From Proteus columbae (GTDB lineage: Bacteria > Pseudomonadota > Gammaproteobacteria > Enterobacterales > Enterobacteriaceae), in contig NZ_NGVR01000017.1 of assembly GCF_002777965.1 (NCBI RefSeq), positions 62,001 through 126,000 on the forward strand: a DNA stretch of 64,000 nt, given 5' to 3'. Within the stretch, counting starts at the first letter, position 1. Every line of letters starts with the position of its first letter. Positions 1-10,018 of this stretch are shown one piece after another. The translations under genes were made by a program, and so were the position numbers. Under the pieces are notes generated by a model, which worked only from the letters and a program-made list of their open reading frames with translations, had not been told where the DNA came from and did not search any database.

Positions 1-654
1 GTCTAATGCCACACCTTCGATTTCAGGCATTTCACCTTGTAAATAAGGCTGTATTTCATAAAGCAGTTGTTCAGGGCCAGACCAAATCTGGCTTACTGCA
101 TTAGCAACATCATAAGAAAGTGGATAACAATGACGGCGCCAAAAATCAGCACATACCCGTTTTTTGAGCTCATATTCATCTTGGATCAAGACTTGTTCAA
201 ACAAGACTCCTGATTCAAATGCATTGTTTGCCAACATACGCTGGCAAAAGCCATGAATGGTATAAATAGCCGCTTCATCCATTTGGCGTTCTGCTTCTAA
301 CAACCACTGTGCAGCCAGCTCTTTATTAGGGATCTGTTTAAGTAACTCATTGTAAGTATCATCGCTACTTTCAACATCATGACGGATACAGGCAAGTCTT
401 AGTTCATGGATATTTTTACGAATACGGGCTCGTAATTCATCTGTCGCCGCATCCGTAAATGTCACAACTAAAATCTCTTCAACACTGAGAGGGCGGTAGA
501 ATGCAGACTCTCCGCCTAATCCAAGAAGCAACCGTAAATACAACAACCCTATTGTATAAGTTTTTCCTGTTCCTGCAGACGCCTCAATGAGGCGTCTTTG
601 GTACAAAGGAAGTGTATACGGGTTTAATGGCTGTGCCTGTATCACTTCACTCAC
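1..654 (-). CDS. recB: RecB, exonuclease V (RecBCD) beta subunit, N-terminal part
   Basis: RecB is the 3'-5' helicase and nuclease subunit of RecBCD, which processes double-strand breaks for recombination. Only the first 218 codons are in the window; the gene leaves at the left edge. The start is a GTG whose first bases form a GTGA overlap with the TGA stop of ptrA. Reading from it gives a short leader and then EASAGTGKTYT at about residues 25-35, the Walker A loop of a superfamily 1 helicase. The frame stays open to base 1. The order recC-ptrA-recB is that of E. coli, and the overlap implies translational coupling to ptrA. The GTG start is inferred from the overlap and from similarity to the RecB N-terminus. 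Confidence 0.93.
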   Translation of the reverse strand, partial: MSEVIQAQPLNPYTLPLYQRRLIEASAGTGKTYTIGLLYLRLLLGLGGESAFYRPLSVEEILVVTFTDAATDELRARIRKNIHELRLACIRHDVESSDDTYNELLKQIPNKELAAQWLLEAERQMDEAAIYTIHGFCQRMLANNAFESGVLFEQVLIQDEYELKKRVCADFWRRHCYPLSYDVANAVSQIWSGPEQLLYEIQPYLQGEMPEIEGVALD

Positions 655-3539
655 TCTTTAATTTCCTCAATAGGTAAGGTTTTTTGTAATTCACTTACCG
701 TAGTATAACGCTTCCATTGTTTATTTTCGGCGTAATCAGCATCTTTGCCATCTTTACCAATAATTTGAGAAACAAAAATAAATCCGTTCGGTTTTATAAT
801 TGCTTTTTCATAAAATTCAATAGCTTGTTTTAACGTTACTTTATTGAGCTCAGCTAAGAATTTTTCACGTCCATCATATTTTAAGTTATTACGATGGAAG
901 TCATTTCGATAAAGAGAAACTTCTTCATAGAACGTTTGAGGTGGCTGTTTAACTTCGGTAATAATTGCCTGTTTATACTGATTAAAATCAGCCTCGTTCA
1001 TTTTTTTCAAACGCTCGTAAGCTTGTTGATAAAATGCGTTATAGCGCTCATTTAAATAGACAGGCGGTTTTGCATTACTTTGCAGTAAAAAGCCGATACC
1101 TGATTGCTCACCCATAGTCCCTTGATAAGCAAATACAGCATAACCTAGTTGCTCTTCTGTTCTTAATTGATCGTAGAACCAAGGTTTAATAACAGATGAT
1201 AACACTGAAGAAATTGCCTGACCTTCAAGGCGGCTATAACCTGTTGGGATATAAAGCTCGCCTAATGCGTTATCTGTACTCTTCGATTTATTTTGGAATT
1301 CAACTGCATTTAATTTATTGAATACTAATGTTTCACCGATCCAATATTCGGTGCCTTGATTACCTAATAATTCGTGTGCAGATTTAGCAATATCGCGGCT
1401 TTGCTCTGGCGTTAAGTTACCAATAATCAGCGCTTGAAGCGCAGCGTTTTTAATTACTTCACGACGATTATCAATAATATCTTGCAGTGTAATTGACTCT
1501 AACGCTTTGAGCTTGTCAGCTTCTTCATAGTACGGGATAGTATTTAATCGGCGAGCTGGCAGCATAGCTGCTTCAAATGCTTTTAAGTTATGAGTCACTT
1601 CAAGTTGTTCACGATACCAAGATTTAGCTTGATCTAGCTCTTCTTGAGTTGATTCAAAGCTCATATAGCTTTTTAATGTCGCATTAACTAGTTCTGGTAA
1701 ATGTTGTGTATAACCATTCATTGAAAAATCAATGCCTTGCCCTGATGAGGATGAAGTATTCATTCCAGCAACAGAAGCTTGATAAGCTAATTCACTTAAT
1801 GCTAAACCAGCAAGATAATCAGTTAAGGTTTGTGTCACTTGTTGCTTAACCGTAATGTCTGATTTCTTATTGACTAAACTTAAGGTCACACTGGCTTTAG
1901 GCTCATCAGAAAAATAGTGCGATGGCATATAAAATAAACGCGCACTTTTATCTTGCCACAACAATTGTGGTTTGATGATTTTGCTATCCGCATCAATCAA
2001 TGAAAGGTTATCAGGGATATAAGGGTTAAGTGCTGGCAGTGATAATGAAATATCATCTGATAATGTTTGCCATGTTTTTAATTGCTTATCTGTGATTTTA
2101 TCAACCTGATAAGGCGCATTAACAAAATAGGCTTGTTTGTTAGAAGGTTCATTAGGACTTATTACCCAAATACGAGCTTTCTCAGGTGTAAGAGAATCAA
2201 GACGAGAAAGGATAGCTGAAGGTTCATAATTATCAGCAATATAGTCTGCATTTAGGATATTTTTGATTGGATAACGCAGCATCATATCCGAAATGCCTTC
2301 TATGTAATTCATATCTCTTACAATAGAACCATAACGGAATGAGAGATCTAATACATTCGCAATTTCATCAAAGTAACGCTGACTGATACCTTCTGTTTGA
2401 ATTAAACGAATGTACGAAAAGATAGCAGAAATCACTTTGTCTTTTTGCGCTAACCCTTTATCGGTTAACGAAACATAAATGGTAAACGAGCCTTGATTAC
2501 GATCGATATATGGCTCTGAAAACGCACTAATATTTTCTGCTAAGCCTTGGTCTTGTAACCATGTTGCTAAAGTACCTGAGCTACGATTACCAATTAAATA
2601 GCCAATGTATTCGTCAGTTTTACTGCGAAAATCAGCAACGTTGTTATCTATACCAAACTCAATTTGTAAAGTCTTTTGCGGTTGAGCTGGTACTAAGTGG
2701 ATCATTAATCCTTTTTCTTTATCCGTCATAGCAGGTACAGTAGTGACAGGCACAACTGCCTTTTTATTCGGGATACGAGCGAAAGTGTCTGCGGCTAATT
2801 TAGATAATTCATCAAGTGATTTATTACTATAAATAACCCCATTCATTAAATTGCCAGAGTAGTGTTTTTGATAAAATTTTATTAATTCATCTTGAAGCTT
2901 ACTATTTGGCTTATCACTTAATGTCTCTAGATTCCCGCCCATAAAGCGAGAACTTGGATGTGATGGGTTTAAAGTTTCTGCCCTAACTTGCCAAAAACGC
3001 ATACCATCACGCGCACGCGCCATTGTTAATTCTGCATTAACAGCATTACGTTCACGATCTGCATTTTTAGGATCAAGTAAAGGTTCAGCTAAAGCATCAG
3101 CAAGTCGATCAACCGCTTCATTAATAGCACTATTTTCCACTTCTAAATAGAATGCAGTACGATAAGTCGTTGTACTCGCATTATGAGAGCCGCCATTCTT
3201 CTGTAAGAATTCAGACATGCTACCTGCTTGAGGATATTTCACCGATCCCATTAGCACCATATGTTCTAAATAGTGCGCAAGACCTTGCTGACTATCAGGA
3301 TCTTCTAATGCTCCAACAGGTAATGCAACTGCCGTTAATGATTTAACTGCCTTTTCATCAGAAACCAGTAATACGGTCATTTCATTAGGTAGTTTAATCG
3401 CTTGATATTGGCGTGGATCACTCTCACTCTTTTCAATGCTATCAGGCAATACTTGCCAGAGTGGATCAGCTGCAAAGCTGTTGATACTCACTAGCATCAA
3501 TAGCAACATGATCCATAGTTGCGAGCAGTATTTTCTCAT
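651..3539 (-). CDS. ptrA: Pitrilysin (protease III), periplasmic M16 zinc metalloprotease
   Basis: A secreted M16 peptidase that degrades small polypeptides in the periplasm. The 962 residues match the E. coli enzyme in length. A signal peptide covers about residues 1-23, with a hydrophobic core and likely cleavage after SFA. The inverted zinc motif HYLEH is at residues 89-93, and the third zinc ligand fits Glu170 in the NAELTMA segment, at the spacing typical of M16 enzymes. Later sections correspond to the inactive M16 repeats of the clamshell fold. The gene lies between recC (15-base gap) and recB (4-base overlap). The proteins have no known functional link, but the arrangement is conserved in enterobacteria. 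Confidence 0.96.
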   Translation of the reverse strand: MRKYCSQLWIMLLLMLVSINSFAADPLWQVLPDSIEKSESDPRQYQAIKLPNEMTVLLVSDEKAVKSLTAVALPVGALEDPDSQQGLAHYLEHMVLMGSVKYPQAGSMSEFLQKNGGSHNASTTTYRTAFYLEVENSAINEAVDRLADALAEPLLDPKNADRERNAVNAELTMARARDGMRFWQVRAETLNPSHPSSRFMGGNLETLSDKPNSKLQDELIKFYQKHYSGNLMNGVIYSNKSLDELSKLAADTFARIPNKKAVVPVTTVPAMTDKEKGLMIHLVPAQPQKTLQIEFGIDNNVADFRSKTDEYIGYLIGNRSSGTLATWLQDQGLAENISAFSEPYIDRNQGSFTIYVSLTDKGLAQKDKVISAIFSYIRLIQTEGISQRYFDEIANVLDLSFRYGSIVRDMNYIEGISDMMLRYPIKNILNADYIADNYEPSAILSRLDSLTPEKARIWVISPNEPSNKQAYFVNAPYQVDKITDKQLKTWQTLSDDISLSLPALNPYIPDNLSLIDADSKIIKPQLLWQDKSARLFYMPSHYFSDEPKASVTLSLVNKKSDITVKQQVTQTLTDYLAGLALSELAYQASVAGMNTSSSSGQGIDFSMNGYTQHLPELVNATLKSYMSFESTQEELDQAKSWYREQLEVTHNLKAFEAAMLPARRLNTIPYYEEADKLKALESITLQDIIDNRREVIKNAALQALIIGNLTPEQSRDIAKSAHELLGNQGTEYWIGETLVFNKLNAVEFQNKSKSTDNALGELYIPTGYSRLEGQAISSVLSSVIKPWFYDQLRTEEQLGYAVFAYQGTMGEQSGIGFLLQSNAKPPVYLNERYNAFYQQAYERLKKMNEADFNQYKQAIITEVKQPPQTFYEEVSLYRNDFHRNNLKYDGREKFLAELNKVTLKQAIEFYEKAIIKPNGFIFVSQIIGKDGKDADYAENKQWKRYTTVSELQKTLPIEEIKE

Positions 3540-3554
3540 CTGATATGAGCTCCC

Positions 3555-6500
3555 TTATTTTTTCAGAAATGGAATTATTGGTTTAAATATTGTTAATGCC
3601 GTCTGTTTGACCGTTTGTAAAAAAGGTTCGTCTAATTGAGAGAAAGCGCGTTGAACATACATGTCATTCATTTCACCATCCCGATTATAGCTATCCGTTA
3701 AATGTTGCATCAGTACTAATTCTGCTTTTTCAAGTGTCTCTTCATCATCAAGTAAAAACTCTTGTGATTTTTTATCATAGCAAGCTTGTAACCAAGCCCA
3801 GCCACTTTTCGCAAATAGCGCTAATGGGCTGTTTAACCCTTGTTTATAGTCACTGATTAACTTGTCTAATGTTGAATAGGCGATTTCGGGATCAACTGGT
3901 AATAAACACCATTGAGTCTCTTTTCTTCCATAAAATCGGCTCTCGCCTGTTCCCTCTTTTAAACAATAAACTAAGTGCTCAATCCACAGTTGCAATAAAT
4001 CATTAGCTGTTAAGCTGGCAGGTCGCCAACGTAATAAACCATCAGCTTGTACCTCATTTAAACGACCAATCAATGGCATTGCACTAAAGCTTTGCTCTAA
4101 TGTGACAGAATGTGTAGCTAATCGTTCACTTCTTATCTTTTCAGCTAAAGGAAGTAACTCTTCTATTTGCTGCTCCCAATAAATTTGACCAAATGCACTT
4201 GCAGGAAGTTGTCCTGCTGCTTTGATTCGCTCAAACAAAGCTTCTGTTGAGGTTTGATCAATCAATGCTTTTAATAACCATTGGTTCAATAAATAACGTT
4301 GAAGGGCATTTATCACAAATGGCTCTTCTTCGGGTAATTCTGTTTCTTCAATAACAAAATTTGTTTTTAATCTTTGTTGGAAGAATGCACGAATAGGATG
4401 TCGATAAAAACGTGCAAGCGCATCAACAGAAACTTGATCTATTGTGTCATCATCATTAAGTGGCTCGGTAAAACTTTGATGAACCTGTCCTTGCCCACTC
4501 GCCGCAGGTAGCCATTCAGAGGCATAAGAACGAAAGGTAGCGTCAACTCGGAAATTTTCTTGAGCAAAAGGAACTCGGCTATGTTGTGTTAATAAACGCT
4601 GGTTTATACGAGTCGCGCTATCATCGACATTGAGTTCACCATCTTCCGATAAACGGAAATTTTGCCCAATATAATCTTGTAACTCTTTGATTAAGACTGA
4701 TGGATTGCATTCTCGATCGTCACGTATCGATTTCCCGATATAACTGATATAAAGGTATTTTTCAGCTGAGCTAAGCGCCTCAAGGAATAAATAGCGGTCA
4801 TCATCACGACGTTTTCTATCACCACGACGGCGTTTTTCTGCCATTAAATCAAACCCTAGCGGTTGAATATTACGAGGATAAATACCATCGTTCATACCTA
4901 ATAAACACACCGCTTTAAAGGGAATAGAGCGCATAGGCATTAATGTACAGAAATTAATGCTGCCTGCTAAAAAACGCTGACTAATTTTTTCATCATCGAA
5001 CCGTACGGTTAATTCATCACGAATAAGAACTAGCGGAATTTCATTTTGATATTGCGCTTTCAATCCATTTTCAATCACTTTTTGCCATTGTTGGATAATA
5101 AGCGCTAACACTAATTCTGTTTCTTCATCAGACTCAAAAAAGGCATCAACTAATTGTTGTCCAACTTCTAGCCATGCTTCTAATGAACGAGTTTCACTCA
5201 AACGTGTGCGCCAATCACTTAATGTGTAAAGAAAATCAGCGAGATGTCCTGCAAGTTCAGCAACTAATCCACTGGATTCATCGTAAGGAAGCACACCTTT
5301 CCAAGGACCATTTTCACTTTCCATCGCATAGCCAAGCAACATGCGCAGTAAGCCAAACTCCCATGTATTTTTACCCGTGATTGGTAATAAGAATGAAGCC
5401 ACATTCTCATCATCTAATCCCCAGCGTATACCTGACTCATCAACCCAACGACGTAGTAGTTTTAGTTCATTTTCAAAAATAGAAAAATGCCCAGCTAAAG
5501 CAGGTACTTCAAGCAATGCCAACACTTGTTCAGCAGTAAAACGACTTTGAGGAAGTTCTAACAATGTAATAAAAGCCTGTAATACAGGATGCGCTTGACG
5601 CGCTTTTCTATCTGAAATAGCAAAAGGGAGATAACGTTCTGAAGGTGCATTACCGAACACAGCTTGAATATAAGGTGTATAACTATCGATATCCGCAACC
5701 ATCACAATAATATCACGCGGTAGTAATTCAGGATCTTGTTCTAATAAATGCAGTAATTGATCTTGTAACACTTCCACTTCGCGCTGTGGGCTATGGCTAG
5801 CATGAAAAGTCAGTGAGTGATCATCTGGCAAAATGACGCGTTTGTTTTCACTACATTCATAAGTTTCAAGTGTTGTACCTAATTGCGAAAAATCTTCTAA
5901 ATCAAGAATATCCGCTTGCAATTGATGAAGTAAATTATCTCTTGGGATTTCAACAAATGCATCTAATACATCGGTATATTCAAGTTCAGAGAGGAAATAA
6001 AGATTATCTTTACCCAGTTTTCCCCATGACGCTAATAGCGGATTACCGATATTTTGCTCCCCCTCATCATTAAATAACGAAGAAGCATTTTTTTCATCTT
6101 TAAACCAAGGCAATTCATGTAATTGCTTATAATGGCGTGGTTTTCTGCTATTAAGACGGGAAAGAAATTTAGGATCTTGAATATCGCCCCAATAGTAACG
6201 GCAAGGATTGGTAAAGAGTAAATAAATCTCGGTATGGCGCCCTATCGCTTGTAATGCCTGCAAGTAAACTTGAGGTAGAGCTGAAATCCCACAAATAAAA
6301 ATTCGGGGTGGGAAACAGTGTTGAAGCTCCCCTTCTTTTGCATTATTTAAAGTCGAAATAAATTGCTGATAAAGATTAGAGCGGTGCCATTGAGGCTGAT
6401 TAAGATCTTTTGTGTATTGCTGTAATGCTACCCACAATATTTTCTGCCAGCGTTGATTTTCACTCAACCCTTCGATTAATTCATCATTTTCCCACGAAGC

Positions 6501-6938
6501 TAACCAATCTGAACGATACACTAAATATTGGTCAAATAAGTCAGCCACACGCCCTGCTAACTGATGAAGTTTACGTTTATCTTCATCATCATCAAGGTAA
6601 TGCAGCAAGGGTTTAAATTCTTCATGAGGCAAAAATTCAGGCAGCAATGCCATTAATTTCCATGTCATGGCATCTTTAGAAAAAGCGCTTTCTTTAGGTA
6701 TACCTGATAATACCCGAGTAAACATTTCCCAAATAAAAGTCGCTGGTAATGGGTAACGGATATTAGCAGCGATACCCAAACTTTCGGCAAGCTGGATTTG
6801 TAGCCACTGAGACATTCCGGGGCTTTGTACAAGGATCACTTCTTGTTCAAAAGGAGAAGAAAGTGGTCTGGTCTGCATAAAGTGCACCATAAGTGACTTT
6901 AGTAATGACAACTGATTTGAGTGATATATATGAAACAT
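3555..6938 (-). CDS. recC: RecC, exonuclease V (RecBCD) gamma subunit
   Basis: RecC is the scaffold and Chi-recognition subunit of RecBCD. It holds RecB and RecD and splits the DNA duplex. The 1127-residue product compares with 1122 in E. coli and is recognisable from the N-terminal FHIYHSNQLSLLKSL region onward. RecC keeps a helicase-like fold but has no working Walker A motif, and none is seen here. The ATG follows a good ribosome site (TGAGGATC). It is the first of the three linked genes recC-ptrA-recB and follows the pseudopilin genes by only 15 bases, so it may be transcribed with them. Confidence 0.96.
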   Translation of the reverse strand: MFHIYHSNQLSLLKSLMVHFMQTRPLSSPFEQEVILVQSPGMSQWLQIQLAESLGIAANIRYPLPATFIWEMFTRVLSGIPKESAFSKDAMTWKLMALLPEFLPHEEFKPLLHYLDDDEDKRKLHQLAGRVADLFDQYLVYRSDWLASWENDELIEGLSENQRWQKILWVALQQYTKDLNQPQWHRSNLYQQFISTLNNAKEGELQHCFPPRIFICGISALPQVYLQALQAIGRHTEIYLLFTNPCRYYWGDIQDPKFLSRLNSRKPRHYKQLHELPWFKDEKNASSLFNDEGEQNIGNPLLASWGKLGKDNLYFLSELEYTDVLDAFVEIPRDNLLHQLQADILDLEDFSQLGTTLETYECSENKRVILPDDHSLTFHASHSPQREVEVLQDQLLHLLEQDPELLPRDIIVMVADIDSYTPYIQAVFGNAPSERYLPFAISDRKARQAHPVLQAFITLLELPQSRFTAEQVLALLEVPALAGHFSIFENELKLLRRWVDESGIRWGLDDENVASFLLPITGKNTWEFGLLRMLLGYAMESENGPWKGVLPYDESSGLVAELAGHLADFLYTLSDWRTRLSETRSLEAWLEVGQQLVDAFFESDEETELVLALIIQQWQKVIENGLKAQYQNEIPLVLIRDELTVRFDDEKISQRFLAGSINFCTLMPMRSIPFKAVCLLGMNDGIYPRNIQPLGFDLMAEKRRRGDRKRRDDDRYLFLEALSSAEKYLYISYIGKSIRDDRECNPSVLIKELQDYIGQNFRLSEDGELNVDDSATRINQRLLTQHSRVPFAQENFRVDATFRSYASEWLPAASGQGQVHQSFTEPLNDDDTIDQVSVDALARFYRHPIRAFFQQRLKTNFVIEETELPEEEPFVINALQRYLLNQWLLKALIDQTSTEALFERIKAAGQLPASAFGQIYWEQQIEELLPLAEKIRSERLATHSVTLEQSFSAMPLIGRLNEVQADGLLRWRPASLTANDLLQLWIEHLVYCLKEGTGESRFYGRKETQWCLLPVDPEIAYSTLDKLISDYKQGLNSPLALFAKSGWAWLQACYDKKSQEFLLDDEETLEKAELVLMQHLTDSYNRDGEMNDMYVQRAFSQLDEPFLQTVKQTALTIFKPIIPFLKK

Positions 6939-6953
6939 CAGATCCTCATCTTA

Positions 6954-7295
6954 TTAATAGCATGACCAGTAATACAGCCTTATTTCGGGTAATACATTAT
7001 TGGCAACATAACCTTCTATTTGCTGACAACCTTCAGACTGTAAAAGTGAGCGCGTCATTATTTTGGGGTTAGATGCGAAATGGTCAGGTGATTTATCAGA
7101 TATTTGCTCAAATAAAACAAAAAGCTCCTGCCCTGCCTGCTGAATTTGAATTAACTGCTGAAAGTCAGCTTTTAATGATTGACTATACCCTATAATAGCG
7201 ACAAAACTAATATTAAAAAACAGTAATATAAACATTGTATTAAGTAAAATAGAGCCACTTTCTGATTTATTTTGAATGTTGTCTATAACACACAC
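6954..7295 (-). CDS. ppdC: PpdC-like prepilin-type protein
   Basis: A small type IV pilin-like protein encoded between ygdB and recC, as in E. coli. Assignment rests mainly on synteny, length (113 residues, E. coli about 107) and the N-terminus. Residues 1-14 are polar, followed by Gly and SILLNTMF leading into a hydrophobic helix, as in prepilins cleaved after Gly. The Glu usual at mature position 5 is absent; an Asn is there instead. The start is uncertain: the GTG at 7295 sits directly against AAGGAG and overlaps the end of ygdB by 13 bases. The role is unknown; the E. coli set is related to minor pseudopilins. Confidence 0.7.
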   Translation of the reverse strand: MCVIDNIQNKSESGSILLNTMFILLFFNISFVAIIGYSQSLKADFQQLIQIQQAGQELFVLFEQISDKSPDHFASNPKIMTRSLLQSEGCQQIEGYVANNVLPEIRLYYWSCY

Positions 7296-7744
7296 TCCTT
7301 ATGCACTAATGGGCAATAATCTAGCCATCCATTTGGATGTGCAACAATGGATTTATTTTTGTCTTTCAAAAAACCAACCCATTGATAATGATATATTTTA
7401 TAACCATTTACACTTTCTGCTTGCCCTTGCAACAAGCCCTTTTCTAACGAAATCAAAAATAAACAACTTTTTATTTTAGGATTTGCATGAAAATAACGGC
7501 ATTGCCATCTATTTAACTGTGGCGATAAAATTTCCCAATTCAATTTTATTCCCCATGCCAATGCAGATTCAGCAAATAAAAAAGCCTGTCGTGCTTGTAA
7601 CTCTTGCATCACTATTTGTTGAGACTGCCTGTAATGATAAGCAAAATTCCCAAGCGCCGATAAACTCATAACAATAAACCCCATTACGATAAATAAACTG
7701 GCAAATCCTTGCTCACTTTTATTGTGAATTGAATCAATACTCAT
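7283..7744 (-). CDS. ygdB: YgdB-like prepilin-type (DUF2509) protein
   Basis: The third gene of the ppdA-ppdB-ygdB-ppdC cluster. The 153-residue product has a short charged N-terminus ending in EQG, then FASLFIVMGFIVMSLSALG, a hydrophobic helix like that of a pseudopilin. As in E. coli YgdB, the canonical Glu at mature position 5 is missing. The ATG overlaps the ppdB stop as ATGA, so translation is probably coupled. The rest is a variable globular domain rich in aromatic residues with several cysteines. Assigned from position and helix; the biochemical function is unknown. Confidence 0.75.
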   Translation of the reverse strand: MSIDSIHNKSEQGFASLFIVMGFIVMSLSALGNFAYHYRQSQQIVMQELQARQAFLFAESALAWGIKLNWEILSPQLNRWQCRYFHANPKIKSCLFLISLEKGLLQGQAESVNGYKIYHYQWVGFLKDKNKSIVAHPNGWLDYCPLVHKECVL

Positions 7745-8385
7745 AACGTGGTCACATTCCTTAACCGAATGTCATTCTTATAATGTAATTTCACAGCAGG
7801 AGATTGTTTTAAATGAAATTTTAAAGAAACTGAAAGATAAAAAAATGGTTTCTCTTTGATAAGATGTTGCCTTGAATAAGGGTGTAAAATAAATTCAGTC
7901 ACTTCAATTTCATGACTTTCAAAAAATCGTTGCCATCCTGAAGAAGTACAATCTTGTACTCCTCTTAATTGTTCTAGTTGACCATTTTTAAGCCGATAAC
8001 CAAAATAATCACTCTCTTTTGAAGAAGGCATATCCCATCGACCATTACCATTTACGTCATAAGCAAAAATAATGCAGCTATTTTTTTCTTGATAGGAATA
8101 CTGTCCTATTTTTAATGGTGAAGTGTGCGACTCTTTTGACTTTGATACATAGGCACAATCACCGTGGCAATATCCAATGCGCCTTAGTTGTGTTTCTAGT
8201 ACCAATAACCTTTCTCTTAAAAAAATATCTAACTGATACTGTTGGTAAGAATGGAACAGTGTATTTATTACTTGAGGATAAGCCCGACTAATACAAAGAA
8301 ATAAAACGCCACTAATTGCCATAGCAAAAAGGCATTCCATTAACATCATGCCAGATGAAAATGAAAATATTGATCGCTTTAACAT
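7741..8385 (-). CDS. ppdB: PpdB-like prepilin-type protein
   Basis: A minor-pseudopilin-like protein of 214 residues (E. coli PpdB about 187). The N-terminus ends in SSG, then MMLMECLFAMAISGVLFLC, a classic class III prepilin signal with Glu at mature position 5, so it should be processed by the PilD/GspO-type peptidase. The segment with DVNGNGRWD resembles a calcium-type loop as in GspJ/PilW-like pseudopilins; that resemblance is an inference. The gene overlaps ppdA by 7 bases and ygdB by 4, consistent with one operon. Confidence 0.8.
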   Translation of the reverse strand: MLKRSIFSFSSGMMLMECLFAMAISGVLFLCISRAYPQVINTLFHSYQQYQLDIFLRERLLVLETQLRRIGYCHGDCAYVSKSKESHTSPLKIGQYSYQEKNSCIIFAYDVNGNGRWDMPSSKESDYFGYRLKNGQLEQLRGVQDCTSSGWQRFFESHEIEVTEFILHPYSRQHLIKEKPFFYLSVSLKFHLKQSPAVKLHYKNDIRLRNVTTL

Positions 8386-8888
8386 GGCGAAAAGACCTTA
8401 ATTTTTTGGCTACATGCCCTTATTCTGCCTAAAGATGAAATAACAATTTTCACTTCACCTTCTGAACTTTGAAGCACAAAACTCATTGGTCTTAAGGTTT
8501 GACGAATGCCTCCAAACGTAAAATTTGAAACTGTTGATTGCTTAAGTTGAATGCCAGAAGCTAACTGAAAAATTATTTGTTTTTCAGGTAAATGCCGTAG
8601 AGAAAAAGGAATAGCGACGACTTTATTACTGGGTGACAAATGAAGTGATATTTCAATTTTTATATTAAACAGTAGTGCTTGTTGTCGTTGATAAGAAAGA
8701 AAAGCAATAGTTTCGCGCACACTATGTATCAATTGACGTTGGTGAGTAAATTGCTGATAGGTCGTGATTGATAAGTAACTTAAAATCGAGGCGATCATCA
8801 TAACAATAAGCATTTCAAGTAGGCTTATTCCAAATTCGTTCTCTTGCTGATGTGCCCTACTTAGGCTTATATCCATGTTATTGTTCAT
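8379..8888 (-). CDS. ppdA: PpdA-like prepilin-type protein
   Basis: The first gene of the pseudopilin cluster downstream of thyA. The 169-residue product has residues NEFG followed by ISLLEMLIVMMIASILSYLS, a typical prepilin cleavage site with Glu5 and a long hydrophobic helix, as in GspH/FimT-like proteins. The leader before the cleavage Gly is about 20 residues, somewhat long. The ATG at 8888 follows a G-rich ribosome site (AAGGGGGG) at good distance; an internal ATG four codons later is possible. The cluster may form tip-type pseudopilins, but no secretin or assembly ATPase gene is in this window. Confidence 0.8.
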   Translation of the reverse strand: MNNNMDISLSRAHQQENEFGISLLEMLIVMMIASILSYLSITTYQQFTHQRQLIHSVRETIAFLSYQRQQALLFNIKIEISLHLSPSNKVVAIPFSLRHLPEKQIIFQLASGIQLKQSTVSNFTFGGIRQTLRPMSFVLQSSEGEVKIVISSLGRIRACSQKIKVFSPC

Positions 8889-9068
8889 TTATTCCCCCCT
8901 TTTTAACCTACTGAGAGAATGCAGACAAAACATCTAACGGTAAATAAAGGAAAGTGCTTTTTTCGAACAACAACGCAATAAAGGTATTTTCAGAGTAAAT
9001 ACAAAAAAATAATCATCAACAAGGCTGGGATTAACCTGAGTTTATTGAATTGAATTTAGTGATAGAGA

Positions 9069-9108
9069 TAAAAAAGCCCCTATTTATCACTAAATAGGGG
9101 CTTTAAAA
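9069..9108 (-). terminator. Rho-independent terminator of thyA
   Basis: A perfect 14-base stem (9073-9086 with 9091-9104) has a 4-base loop. On the minus strand it is followed by a run of T, directly after the thyA stop. It probably separates thyA from the ppd genes. Confidence 0.85.
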
Positions 9109-9121
9109 CACAAAGGAAAAA

Positions 9122-9973
9122 TCAAACCGTAAATGGATATTTTATCGCTTCATGGCATTGATAACCTTCAACGGTAAAATCATCCGTTGTTACCCACGTT
9201 TCGATATCTTCCAACGTTTTGATTTTTGGATTGATATGTAATGTTGGTAACGGCAATGGCTCTCTTTTTAACTGCACATCGCGCATTAGAGGTAATTGAT
9301 TTTCATAGATATGTGCATTGATTATCTTATGAAATGCTTTACCCGGCTTATGTCCTGTAATTTGAGCCACCAGCGCCAATAAAACAAAGCACTGAATTTG
9401 GTTAAAGTTCAAACCTAGCGGCACATCACAACTACGTTGATAAGAGGTTAAATAAAGCGTATCACCCACTAATGAAAATGTGTGTGTATGCATGCAAGGA
9501 CGCAAACAACCTAGTTCGGTTTCACCCGGATTATAGAACGTGACGATCTCACCACGATCATCGATACCTTTAGTCAGGTTATCTACTACTTTACGTAGTT
9601 GATCAAAATGAGAACCATCAGGGCGTTGCCATTGACGTCCTTGAACGCCATATACACGCCCCATATCGTCTTCACCTTTACGATGAGGGTTGTTTAACCA
9701 TGCTCCATTTTCATTTGCGTTTGCATTCCATGTATTACAACCAATTTCACGAAATTGACCTGCGTTGTCGTAACCACGTAAATACCCTAACAGCTCTGCA
9801 ATTGCGGCTTTATAGAAGCTTTTACGTGTCGTTATCAGCGGAAATTGGTTATTTGCAACATCATATTCCAGATCAGCATTAATCACCGTTAAACAACGGG
9901 TTCCTGTCCGTTTATTATCAATCCATTGCCCTTCATCGATAATGCGTTGACACAATGCCAGATACTGCTTCAT
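9122..9973 (-). CDS. thyA: Thymidylate synthase
   Basis: Converts dUMP to dTMP with methylene-tetrahydrofolate, producing dihydrofolate that FolA (32275-32760) recycles. The 283-residue protein is longer than the 264-residue E. coli enzyme and belongs to the longer subtype seen for instance in Vibrio. Catalytic Cys160 lies in GCLRPCMH, followed by the [14 protein letters not shown] nucleotide-binding stretch at about residues 179-192. The usual PPC context of the active Cys is RPC here. It lies 45 bases downstream of lgt, as in E. coli, with which it is probably co-transcribed, and it has its own strong terminator. Confidence 0.96.
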   Translation of the reverse strand: MKQYLALCQRIIDEGQWIDNKRTGTRCLTVINADLEYDVANNQFPLITTRKSFYKAAIAELLGYLRGYDNAGQFREIGCNTWNANANENGAWLNNPHRKGEDDMGRVYGVQGRQWQRPDGSHFDQLRKVVDNLTKGIDDRGEIVTFYNPGETELGCLRPCMHTHTFSLVGDTLYLTSYQRSCDVPLGLNFNQIQCFVLLALVAQITGHKPGKAFHKIINAHIYENQLPLMRDVQLKREPLPLPTLHINPKIKTLEDIETWVTTDDFTVEGYQCHEAIKYPFTV

Positions 9974-10018
9974 GTTGTCTCTCTTGTAATTAGCTAATAA
10001 TAATAAATTTATCTCACA

